NCBI GenBank assembly: GCA_947623645.1 | Contig: CANQHK010000019.1 | Span: 1 to 13,587 of the forward strand | DNA from: an uncultured Bacilli bacterium | Lineage (GTDB): Bacteria > Bacillota_I > Bacilli_A > RF39 > UBA660 | Length of the DNA stretch: 13,587 bases | Direction of reading: 5' to 3' | Translations under genes and position numbers: made by a program | Shown here: one piece after another, positions 1-7,132 of the stretch | Position numbering within the stretch: position 1 is the stretch's first letter | Layout of the letters: each line of letters starts with the position of its first letter | Notes under the pieces: model-generated | What the model saw: the letters and a program-made list of their open reading frames with translations, nothing else | What the model was told of the DNA's origin: nothing | The model's database searches: none

Positions 1-111
1 GCTTGTGATAAAGCATTAACAGAATTTGAAAAGTATAGAATAAAACAAGATAAATTATATAAATCAGATTTTGATTTGTTAATAGAAGAAAGTAAAAGTA
101 GTGGTGAATAG
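1..111 (+). CDS. RhuM-family protein, C-terminal end (partial)
   Basis: Frame 1 is open from the window edge to TAG at 109-111 and encodes 36 residues. The segment around EFEKYRIKQDKLY, followed by a DFD motif, resembles the extreme C-terminus of RhuM-family proteins, which typically end with an E-Y-x-K-[FY]-R-x-x-Q-D...SDFD pattern. RhuM-type genes are found in genomic islands and phage-like regions; their biochemical role is not well established. Only the tail is visible, so I cannot tell whether the gene is intact upstream. Its neighbour is a broken KilA-N gene, which suggests remnant mobile cargo. The family call is from memory of the motif and is moderately certain. Confidence 0.6.
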   Translation, partial: ACDKALTEFEKYRIKQDKLYKSDFDLLIEESKSSGE

Positions 112-970
112 CAAATTAGAAACAATTTCAAATCTTTTTTGATGGTAAAGAAATAAGAAGTATTTGGGAAAGTAAATTATATTTCTCTAACTGATTTAGC
201 ACGATATAAAGATAGAACTGATTATATAATTCAAAACTGGATGAGAACTACAAATACAATTTTTTTTAGGAACTTGGGAATATATAAATAATTCAGATTT
301 TAATTCCGTCGAATTCGATGGGTTTAAAAATGATTCAGGAACGAATGCTTTTGTAATGACCCCAAAGAAATGGATTACGGCTACAAATGCCATTGGTGTA
401 ATTTCAAAACAAGGAAGATATAATGGTGGCACTTTTGCTCATCCAGATATTGCTTTTGAATTTGCTAGTTGGTTATCACCAGAGTTTAAATTATACTTAA
501 TAACAGAGTTTGAAAGATTAAAAACGAATGAGTCTTATCAATATAATATTGAGTGGAGTGCTACTAGACTTTTATCAAAAGTTAATTATGTGGTTCATAC
601 AGATGCAATTAAGAATTGCCTCGTTCCAACTTTAACTGAAAAGCAATAACAATTTGTGTACGCCGAAGAAACTGACGTTTTAAATGTTGCGTTATTTGGA
701 ATGACTGCTAAAGAATGGAAAGATAATAATCCTGAATTAGCTCAAAAAGGCAATATGCGAGATTATACTGATTTATTGCATTTAGTGATACTAAATAATT
801 TGCAAAATTCAAATGCCTTATTGATAGAAGAGAAAGTTCCTCAAAGAGAGAGGCTTATTCGATTAAATAATTCTGCTAAAAGACAAATGGAAGCATTAAA
901 AGATAATAAAAGTCTTAAAAATTTAGAATACTTTCAAGAACAAGTTCGTGAAAATAAGTTGATTGAATAA
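101..970 (+). pseudogene. Broken KilA-N domain gene (phage antirepressor-like), with Bro-N-like start
   Basis: The reading is spread over three frames. Frame 2 from GTG 101 runs to the T6 tract at 135-140. Frame 3 then carries DGKEIRSIWES, which resembles the start of a Bro-N domain. Frame 1 (157-267) gives YISLTDLARYK, a typical KilA-N N-terminus. At the T8 tract (260-267) the reading moves to frame 2, with LGTWE, then MTPKKWITATNAIG, HPDIAFEFASWLSPEFKLYL and, at 647-649, an in-frame TAA. The same frame continues to TAA 968-970 with LNVALFGMTAKEW and a helical C-terminus. KilA-N proteins are DNA-binding proteins of phages and mobile elements. At least three frame changes plus a stop mean this copy is dead, unless sequencing errors in T-runs caused some shifts. 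No ribosome binding site is convincing at internal starts. Confidence 0.75.
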
Positions 971-987
971 TCAACAAGTTGTATAAT
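959..987 (+). promoter_or_regulatory. Probable promoter for the dgkA-era-yqzL-recO cluster
   Basis: TTGATT (959-964), a 17-nt spacer, then TATAAT (982-987), a perfect -10. The predicted start near 994 gives dgkA a 5' leader of about 160 nt. The -35 overlaps the end of the KilA-N pseudogene. A 7-bp perfect hairpin (958-964 with 969-975) covers the -35. The rest of 988-1141 is AT-rich and shows no further clear element. Confidence 0.45.
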
Positions 988-1156
988 TAAGATAGTAAAT
1001 GAATGTTAAAAATTTTCTCATTTTGAAAATAATGATAATACTATAAAAATATCAAATATAAGAATTATTGCGAAAAATAAGATAAATAAAGAATTTTAGG
1101 CAATAAGGAATGTAACCATATTATAAATGGTTGACGTTTTTTAAGGAGGTAAATTT

Positions 1157-1555
1157 ATGAAAAAAGTAGAAAGAAGAAAAGATGAGGGGAATGTAATTGT
1201 TCGTTATAAGAAAAGTTTTTTTCATGCTGTTGATGGAATTGTTTATGCAATTGAAAATGAACATAATATGTTTATTATGATGGTTGCAGCATTGCTTGTT
1301 TTTTTACTTGCTTTTCTTTTACCCGTTAGTATGGAAGAAATTATGGTTCTTGTTTTATGCATTGGAAGTGTTATTACTTGTGAAATGATTAACAGTAGTA
1401 TCGAAGCAACTATCGATCTTGTTACTTTGAAAGAACACCCTTTAGCAAAAATTGCAAAAGATACAGGAAGTGCAGCATCTCTTATTGCAAGTGGAACTTC
1501 TCTTATTTGCGGACTCATTATTTTTCTTCCAAAAATTATTGATTTGATAAAATAG
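1157..1555 (+). CDS. dgkA: Diacylglycerol/undecaprenol kinase (DgkA family)
   Basis: This 132-residue integral membrane kinase belongs to the DgkA family. In Gram-positives the family phosphorylates undecaprenol (UdpK) to recycle the lipid carrier for cell-wall synthesis. The catalytic segment EMINSSIEATID (76-87) and the AKIAKDTGSAA segment (98-107 region, with K101-D102) match the family signature E-x-x-N-[ST]-[AS]-[IV]-E...K-x-x-K-D. E34 in AIENEHN matches the conserved N-terminal acidic position. Three hydrophobic helices lie near 38-56, 61-80 and 105-125. The start is supported by AAGGAGGT at 1143-1150, six bases before ATG. The gene sits 7 bases before era, as in many Firmicutes, so the two are probably co-transcribed. 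The charged 20-residue N-terminus is slightly longer than usual. Confidence 0.9.
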   Translation: MKKVERRKDEGNVIVRYKKSFFHAVDGIVYAIENEHNMFIMMVAALLVFLLAFLLPVSMEEIMVLVLCIGSVITCEMINSSIEATIDLVTLKEHPLAKIAKDTGSAASLIASGTSLICGLIIFLPKIIDLIK

Positions 1556-1562
1556 GTGTCGT

Positions 1563-2453
1563 ATGGTAAAAAGTGGATTTGTTAGTATTATGGGACGAGC
1601 TAATGTTGGGAAAAGTACGCTTTTAAATAGCCTCTTGGAAAGACATTTAGCAATTACTTCCAATAAAGTTGGAACGACAAGACATATTATCGAAGGAATT
1701 TATAATGACGATGATAGTCAAATTATTTTTGTGGATACTCCAGGAATTACCAAACCGTTGGACAAGCTCGGTACTGTATTAAATCAAAAAAGTTATGGAA
1801 GTATTTCGGATAGTGATTTAATTTTATTTTTAGTCGATGCTGAAAAAGGATTTGGAAAAGGGGACAAGTTTATTTTAGATCGCTTAAGAGAAGAAGATGT
1901 TCCGGTTGTTTTGGTTCTTAGTAAAATCGATCGAATTTCTAAAAATAAACTTTTAGAAGTGATTCAACAAGTAAAAGATGTTTTTCCATTTAAAGAAGTT
2001 GTTCCAATTTCTTCTTTAAAAAACGAAAACTTAGAGGAACTTTTAAAAGTTGTAAAAGAATATTTGCCCGTTGAAGGGAAAATATTTGATGATGGTACAG
2101 TTACGAATATATCTCAGAATTTTTATATTTCTGAAATTGTTCGCGAAAAAGTTTTAGAGTTAACTGAAAAAGAAGTTCCTCATGCAATTAGTACGTTGGT
2201 GGAAGAATTTCATGAAGACAGAGATAAAATTGTCGTTCGAGTTTTAATTATCGTTGATCGTGATTCTTTAAAAAAGATTATTCTTGGTAAAGGCGGAAGA
2301 ATGATTAAACAAATCGGAGTTTTAGCACGGAAAGATTTGGAGGAATACTTTGGTAAAAAAGTTTATTTGGAAACCTTTGTTAAAACTTTAAAAAATTGGC
2401 GCGAAAAAGAAAAATATTTACAAGAATTGGGAATTCGTGAATTAGATTCTTAA
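1563..2453 (+). CDS. era: GTPase Era, 30S ribosome assembly factor
   Basis: This 296-residue protein has an N-terminal GTPase domain and a C-terminal KH RNA-binding domain. Era binds near the 3' end of 16S rRNA during 30S maturation. Visible motifs are G1 GRANVGKST (11-19), G2 around T38-T39 in GTTRH, G3 DTPG (58-61), G4 SKID (120-123) and G5 SSL (150-152). The KH loop is GKGG (242-245), followed by ARKDLEEYFGKKVYLE, which is diagnostic of Era. The G4 motif has Ser where NKxD is usual, and G1 has Ala where Era normally has Pro (GRPNVGKS). Both keep the fold's key K and D. The ATG is 7 bases after the dgkA stop with only a weak AGGTG upstream, so translation may be coupled. Confidence 0.96.
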   Translation: MVKSGFVSIMGRANVGKSTLLNSLLERHLAITSNKVGTTRHIIEGIYNDDDSQIIFVDTPGITKPLDKLGTVLNQKSYGSISDSDLILFLVDAEKGFGKGDKFILDRLREEDVPVVLVLSKIDRISKNKLLEVIQQVKDVFPFKEVVPISSLKNENLEELLKVVKEYLPVEGKIFDDGTVTNISQNFYISEIVREKVLELTEKEVPHAISTLVEEFHEDRDKIVVRVLIIVDRDSLKKIILGKGGRMIKQIGVLARKDLEEYFGKKVYLETFVKTLKNWREKEKYLQELGIRELDS

Positions 2454-2488
2454 AAATTACCCAAAATAATAATAGGATGGGTGATTTT

Positions 2489-2572
2489 ATGGAACAATTA
2501 CTTTGGAAATTATTTAAAAAAACTGGAAAGATTGAATATTTTTTATTCCAAAAGAAATTAGAAAGAAAGTAG
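2489..2572 (+). CDS. yqzL: YqzL-like small protein between era and recO
   Basis: This 27-residue reading frame (M1 to K27, TAG stop) fills the gap between era and recO. It begins MEQLLWKLFKKTGKIEYFL, which resembles B. subtilis YqzL at the N-terminus: a hydrophobic/aromatic start with W-K-x-F-x-x-T-G-x-I-x-x-[YF]-L. B. subtilis yqzL occupies the same position between era and recO. This copy is shorter than the roughly 47-residue Bacillus protein and lacks its acidic C-terminal tail. The function of the family is unknown. The upstream AGGATGGGTGA is a fair ribosome binding site. The stop lies 6 bases before the recO ATG, and the recO site (AAGTAGGA) is inside its last codons, so the two are probably coupled. 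Confidence 0.72.
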   Translation: MEQLLWKLFKKTGKIEYFLFQKKLERK

Positions 2573-2578
2573 GACATT

Positions 2579-3316
2579 ATGGAAGTTGTTAAAGTAGAAG
2601 GAATTATTATTAAAGATATGCCTTATTTGGAAAGTGGAAAAATTTTAACTCTTCTTACCAAAGATTATGGAATTCTTTGTGTCCTTGCTAAAGGATGTAG
2701 GAGTTCTCGTAGTAAACTTCGTGGAGTTACTGGAAAACTTACGTATGGAGAATTTTACTTACTTTATAAAAAAACAGGTCTTTCTATTTTAACAGGTGTT
2801 GATGTTTTAAATCCTTTTCGTCATATTTTAATGGATATAGAAAAAATTAGTTATGCTAGTTATTTATTAGAGTTATCTGAACAAGTTTTTAAAGAAGCTG
2901 ATTCTTCTTTCGTTTTTTCGCTTTTAGCAGATACCTTGATTAAAATTGAAGAAGGTTTTTCTCCTCTTATTATGACCAATATTTTAGAATTAAAATATTT
3001 GAATTTTTTAGGAGTAGCACTGAATCTAAATGGTTGTGTTACTTGTGGAAGTACGAAAAATATTCAGACCGTTTCCGTTTCTGCGGGAGGATACATATGT
3101 AGTAATTGTTACCAGGGAGAAAAGATTTATAGTGAAAAATTTATTCAACTTCTTCGAATGTTTTATCTCGTTGATATTTCTAAAATTAGCAAGCTAGAAA
3201 TTCATGAAGATCTAGAAAAAGAACTCAATCAATTTATTGATGAATATTATGAACAATACACAGGTCTTTATCTTCAAAGCAAACAATTTTTAAAAAATTT
3301 AAAGAAAGTTGGGTGA
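2579..3316 (+). CDS. recO: DNA repair protein RecO
   Basis: This 245-residue protein matches RecO, which loads RecA on SSB-coated single-stranded DNA with RecR in RecF-pathway recombination. The N-terminal OB-fold (about 1-80) begins VEGIIIKDMPYLESGKILTLLT and continues with the basic segment KGCRSSRSKLRG. The helical C-terminal domain contains a zinc-finger with C153-x2-C156 and C174-x2-C177, spaced as in Gram-positive RecO. The length is normal (about 240-260). The ATG has AAGTAGGA shortly upstream, embedded in the end of yqzL. The stop codon TGA (3314-3316) is 5 bases before the preferred start of the next gene. Confidence 0.95.
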   Translation: MEVVKVEGIIIKDMPYLESGKILTLLTKDYGILCVLAKGCRSSRSKLRGVTGKLTYGEFYLLYKKTGLSILTGVDVLNPFRHILMDIEKISYASYLLELSEQVFKEADSSFVFSLLADTLIKIEEGFSPLIMTNILELKYLNFLGVALNLNGCVTCGSTKNIQTVSVSAGGYICSNCYQGEKIYSEKFIQLLRMFYLVDISKISKLEIHEDLEKELNQFIDEYYEQYTGLYLQSKQFLKNLKKVG

Positions 3317-3321
3317 TTTTG

Positions 3322-5985
3322 ATGAAAAGGAAACTCAAAAATCCATATCTTGTGACGGGAGTTTTAGCCTTCCTCATTCTTCTTGTTGTATTTGTTGGAA
3401 AAGGAATTTTCCCGTTTGGTAAAAATACCCTTATTTTTGGAGATATGCATGATCAAATTACAGCTTTTTATTATCACTTCTATGATTCTTTTCATGGGAA
3501 TAAATCTCTTCTCATTGATTTTACAACCAGTGGGGGAATTGACTTTATAGGAATTCTTGCTTATTATATTTTAAGTCCCTTTAGTTTTTTATTACTTCTT
3601 TTTCCAAGAGAAGATATTTATATGGCGGTATCCATTGTTATTGCTTTAAAGATTTTAACAGCGAGTCTTACTTGTCTTTATTCAATTCGAGTTCTTTGGA
3701 AAGGAAAGTGTCCTTTTTTACTTTCTGTAATTCTTGCTTTGTCTTATGCTTTTTCAGGATATAGTTTAATTTTATATCAAATTACTCCTTGGATGGATGC
3801 TATGTATTTATTTCCTTTAGTCGTCGTTGGATTGAAACGTGTTTTGGATTTAGAAAAACCTTATCTTTATATTGGAAGTTTAACTTTATCCATTATCTTT
3901 TCTTTTTATGTTTCTTATATGAGCTTAATATTTATTTTCTTTTTATCTTTTGTTTATCTTTTTGCCTATAAAAAGAAAGAAGACTTTAAAAAGTCTATTT
4001 TAGCCCTTGGTCTTTCTACGATTCTTGCTATGGGCTTAGCGATGTTTATTACACTTCCTGCTGTAAAACAGGTTTCGGAGTCTTCTAGACTTGGATTTTC
4101 TCTTATAACGCTTTTGAATTCGAAAACGGGACCTTTAACCGATAAAATTTCTTACTTTTTACCAACTGCCTTTTTATCGGTTGCTTTATTTCTTCTACTT
4201 TTAGATTTTAAAAACCATAAGAAGTTTCTAAAATGGTATTTTCCATGTCTTTTGTTTTTAGGAATTCCTTATATTATGGAACCAGTCAATAAAGTTATTC
4301 ATTTCTTTTCGTATGCTTTTTTTCCGAATCGTTATGGATATATAATGTTTTATTTCTTAGTGTTGGGTGCTGGATATTATTTTACAAAAGAAAAAGCTAA
4401 AAAAGAAATGAAAAATAGTTTTGCCATTGCTATTATGATTACCTTATTTACGAGTGCAGCAATTTTCATTTGTACCGTCATGAATTATACAGAATTTCAA
4501 GAAGGAGTTTACGAATTAACGATTTCTAAAGATAAATATTTAATCTTTATTGCTATATTCATGAGCGTTATTGCTATGATTGGGATTTGTAGTATTATTT
4601 TCTTAAAACGTTCTAAAACGATTTATCCGTATATTTTAGTTATCACTTGTGTTCATCTTGCTTGTAATTGTTATTTATATATGGGTCTTTCTAATTATCA
4701 GGAATTTTTACATGGACCTTATCAGATTATGAATCAAATTTATCAGTATCATGATCAAAATGATTTTTATCGATTAAAAACAAGTGCTTCTAGTTTAGTG
4801 ACGAATAATGGAATGGTTACAGATTTTCCAAATTTAGATCATTTTACTTCTTTAGTTAATGGAAATAATGTTCACTTTTTAAAACAACTCGGATACAACA
4901 GCCATTGGACAAAAACTTTTTCTAAAAATGGAACGTTATTTACCGATTCTATTTTAGCAAATCAATACTTTTTAACCTATGGCAAGCCGGAAGAAAATTT
5001 ATATGATTATGTTACAAATTTTGAGGATTATAAACTTTTTAAACTAAAGAATACATTATCTTATGGATATTTTACAAAAAATGTAAAACTTGATGAAGAT
5101 ATGCATACTTTTGTTGCACAAAATGAACTTTATAAAGCAATTACTGGAAAAGAGGAAGACTTATTTCAAATTTATGATGATTTTGAAGCTTCTAATTTGA
5201 AAATAAAAAAGACAGAGAACGGGAAAACTCATTATAAAATTCAAGATAGTGATGGGACAAGTTATTTGAAAACAACTGTTCCTGTAAAAGAAAAATCGAT
5301 TGTTTATTTAGAACTTTTTAATTCTTATAAAAATACGGAAGATGATGCATTTTATCATCATTTGAAAATTTATGTCAATGGAGAGCTCTTTAAATCAAGT
5401 TATCCGATTCCAACGAATAATGGATGCTTAAGAATTGGAACTTTTGAAAATCAAGATGTCGATATTACCATCGAGTTTATCTATGATACAGATTTTTCAT
5501 ATGTTGAAGTTGGAGTTTTAAATGAACAAACAATTTTAGATTTTATGAAATCTGAAAAAGTAGATAGTACTGTAAATTATGAAAAAAATAAAATTCATTT
5601 GAATGTCAAAAGTAATGAAGAAGGCCTCTTTATGATTCCTGTTCCTTATAGTACAGGGTATGAAGTGTTTGTCAATGATAAAAAAGAAAGCGTAGAAGAA
5701 GTTTATGGTAATTTTTTAGGAGTTCATCTTGATTCCGGGGAAAATAAAATTACTTTTGTTTACACTCCACCAGGACTTAAGAGTGGGGTAGTTATTAGTT
5801 TGGTTAGTCTCTTCCTTTTGATTTTACTATTTAAAATGAATCTTTATAAAAAAATATTAGAAAATAAAATTCTTGGAAAAGTGGTAGAAAGAATTTACTT
5901 TTGTTTATATATTCTGGCTTTCTTCTTTATTTACTTTATACCAACAATCTGTTTTATATTATCTTATTTTATGTTTTTATATTAG
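3322..5985 (+). CDS. YfhO-family membrane protein (GT-C-like glycosyltransferase)
   Basis: This protein of 887 residues from ATG 3322 has one N-terminal membrane helix (about 9-28). An outer loop follows with GDMHDQ (40-45, acidic D41 and D44), then many membrane helices to about residue 450. Next comes a soluble outer domain of about 350 residues, and two hydrophobic segments close the protein. This layout and the segment SGYSLILYQITPWMDAMYLFPLVVVG match the YfhO family. B. subtilis YfhO is implicated, with CsbB, in adding GlcNAc to lipoteichoic acid outside the membrane. The exact sugar and acceptor cannot be read here. GTG 3313, overlapping recO, would add three residues. ATG 3322 is preferred because GGGTGA (3311-3316) lies at proper spacing. 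It probably belongs to the upstream transcript. Confidence 0.85.
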   Translation: MKRKLKNPYLVTGVLAFLILLVVFVGKGIFPFGKNTLIFGDMHDQITAFYYHFYDSFHGNKSLLIDFTTSGGIDFIGILAYYILSPFSFLLLLFPREDIYMAVSIVIALKILTASLTCLYSIRVLWKGKCPFLLSVILALSYAFSGYSLILYQITPWMDAMYLFPLVVVGLKRVLDLEKPYLYIGSLTLSIIFSFYVSYMSLIFIFFLSFVYLFAYKKKEDFKKSILALGLSTILAMGLAMFITLPAVKQVSESSRLGFSLITLLNSKTGPLTDKISYFLPTAFLSVALFLLLLDFKNHKKFLKWYFPCLLFLGIPYIMEPVNKVIHFFSYAFFPNRYGYIMFYFLVLGAGYYFTKEKAKKEMKNSFAIAIMITLFTSAAIFICTVMNYTEFQEGVYELTISKDKYLIFIAIFMSVIAMIGICSIIFLKRSKTIYPYILVITCVHLACNCYLYMGLSNYQEFLHGPYQIMNQIYQYHDQNDFYRLKTSASSLVTNNGMVTDFPNLDHFTSLVNGNNVHFLKQLGYNSHWTKTFSKNGTLFTDSILANQYFLTYGKPEENLYDYVTNFEDYKLFKLKNTLSYGYFTKNVKLDEDMHTFVAQNELYKAITGKEEDLFQIYDDFEASNLKIKKTENGKTHYKIQDSDGTSYLKTTVPVKEKSIVYLELFNSYKNTEDDAFYHHLKIYVNGELFKSSYPIPTNNGCLRIGTFENQDVDITIEFIYDTDFSYVEVGVLNEQTILDFMKSEKVDSTVNYEKNKIHLNVKSNEEGLFMIPVPYSTGYEVFVNDKKESVEEVYGNFLGVHLDSGENKITFVYTPPGLKSGVVISLVSLFLLILLFKMNLYKKILENKILGKVVERIYFCLYILAFFFIYFIPTICFILSYFMFLY

Positions 5986-5988
5986 CTT

Positions 5989-6025
5989 AAAAGAATAGAT
6001 TTCTTATGACGTCTATTCTTTTTTT
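5989..6025 (+). terminator. Rho-independent terminator after the YfhO-family gene
   Basis: A perfect 11-bp stem: AAAAGAATAGA (5989-5999) pairs with TCTATTCTTTT (6012-6022), with a 12-nt loop and a T-run to 6025. It closes the dgkA-to-YfhO transcription unit. On the other strand the left arm also gives a short T-run, but no gene converges here. Confidence 0.85.
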
Positions 6026-6157
6026 GCCTAGAAAAAATTTAAAACTTTTTCTCTTTCTATGAGGTAAGAAACTGGAATTTCTTTATGAGATACAAGTTCT
6101 GTGAAATCGTTAATTTTTATCTTTCTTTTCCTTTACACAATTTTTTTTAATTTCTAC

Positions 6158-6186
6158 TTGACAACTTTTTTTATATGAATTACAAT
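6158..6186 (+). promoter_or_regulatory. Promoter of the ABC transporter-gntR operon
   Basis: A consensus -35 TTGACA (6158-6163), 17-nt spacer and -10 TACAAT (6181-6186, five of six). It is the strongest sigma-A-type promoter in the window. The -10 lies inside dyad symmetries described in the operator entry, so a bound repressor would block RNA polymerase. Confidence 0.85.
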
Positions 6187-6216
6187 GTAATTGTATTATT
6201 TGTAATAGTACAATTA
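6178..6216 (+). promoter_or_regulatory. Probable operator for the operon's GntR repressor
   Basis: Two perfect dyads overlap on the -10 box. AATTAC-AAT-GTAATT (6178-6192) and TACAAT-GTA-ATTGTA (6181-6195) each have 6-bp arms and 3-nt centres. A third half-site TACAAT lies at 6209-6214; with TTGTATTA (6192-6199) it forms a looser, wider inverted repeat. YtrA-type GntR regulators bind AT-rich dyads over the promoter of their own ABC operon, and the gntR here is the last gene of this operon. Site and protein are linked by inference. Confidence 0.6.
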
Positions 6217-6235
6217 TTTTAATGGAGGGAACCTT

Positions 6236-7132
6236 ATGATTGAAATTAAAAATATCTCCAAAAGTTATGGAGATACAGCAGTTTTAAAAAATCTAAACTG
6301 CACGATTCAAGATGGTCTTATCTATGGTTTAGTTGGTGCCAATGGTAGCGGTAAATCGACACTTCTTCGAATTATCAATGGCATTTATCTAGCCGATGAG
6401 GGTTCAATCTTGATTGATGGTGAAAATCCTTTGGATAATTCTTCGGTTAAACAAAATTTAGTTTTTGTTCCCGATGATTTATTCTTTTATCAAGGATATA
6501 CCATTTTGGATATGGCAAAGTTTTATCAAGCACTGTATGAAAAATTTGATATGGAATATTTGAAAAGACTTGCCCGTATTTTAAAACTTGATCCACATAA
6601 GAAAATCAGTCAATTCTCAAAAGGAATGAAACGACAATGTGCTCTTATTCTTGCCATTGCAACGAACGCAAAGTATATGTTTTTCGATGAGACTTTTGAT
6701 GGAGTTGACCCTGTTGTTCGGACGGTTTTGAAAAGGATTTTGGCCAGCCACATGGAAGAACATGAAACAACGATTATTCTAACGAGTCATAATTTACGAG
6801 AGTTAGAAGATATTGCTGATCACTTAGGTCTTTTACAAGAAGGTGGAATTCTTTTTGAAGGAGAAATTGATGATATTAAAACAAATATGTTTAAAGTTCA
6901 AATTTCTCTAGAAAAAGATTTTGATGAAGCAACTTTTAAAGACTTTGAACTTTTAAGCTTTAAAAAAGTTGGTTCGATTGCAACTTTAATTGTTAAAGGG
7001 GATATGAAAAAGATGGATAGTAAGTTTAAAAAATTAAAACCGATTATTTTGGACTACTTACCACTTACTTTGGAAGAAATATTTATTTATGAAATGGAGG
7101 TTTTAGGATATGAATTCAATGAGCTTCTTTAA
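6236..7132 (+). CDS. ABC transporter ATP-binding protein (YtrB/BcrA-like)
   Basis: This 298-residue ATPase is the energy-coupling subunit for the membrane protein that follows. It has Walker A GANGSGKST (34-42), signature-region FSKGM (127-131), Walker B YMFFDE (147-152) with the catalytic E152, D-loop around 155-159 and H-loop H185 in LTSHNLRE. Two sites depart from the textbook form. The Q-loop position reads FVPDD (77-81), with no glutamine, and the signature is SKGM, not SGGQ. Both are common in GntR-linked ABC exporters. The C-terminal 90 residues (from about 210) are a variable accessory domain. ATG 6236 follows GGAGGG (6224-6229). The end overlaps the permease gene by 23 bases. The substrate is unknown; drug or cell-envelope stress export is a guess from context. 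Confidence 0.93.
   Translation: MIEIKNISKSYGDTAVLKNLNCTIQDGLIYGLVGANGSGKSTLLRIINGIYLADEGSILIDGENPLDNSSVKQNLVFVPDDLFFYQGYTILDMAKFYQALYEKFDMEYLKRLARILKLDPHKKISQFSKGMKRQCALILAIATNAKYMFFDETFDGVDPVVRTVLKRILASHMEEHETTIILTSHNLRELEDIADHLGLLQEGGILFEGEIDDIKTNMFKVQISLEKDFDEATFKDFELLSFKKVGSIATLIVKGDMKKMDSKFKKLKPIILDYLPLTLEEIFIYEMEVLGYEFNELL

Noticed and set aside
647..649. In-frame TAA in the KilA-N gene as possible stop-codon recoding
   Set aside because: There is no recoding signal, TAA ends many genes here, and the same gene has several frame shifts, so decay explains it.
958..975. Perfect 7-bp hairpin (GTTGATT/AATCAAC) as terminator of the KilA-N remnant
   Set aside because: No T-run follows on the plus strand, so it is not a convincing intrinsic terminator.
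1114..1132. AACCAT...ATGGTT inverted repeat with TATTATAAAT, as a dgkA promoter/operator
   Set aside because: No -35 lies at the right distance and the repeat has only 6-bp arms in AT-rich DNA. The 959-987 promoter fits better.
6030..6052. AGAAAAA/TTTTTCT 7-bp inverted repeat as a second terminator after the YfhO-family gene
   Set aside because: It contains little GC and has no T-tract after it; the perfect 11-bp terminator at 5989-6025 is sufficient.
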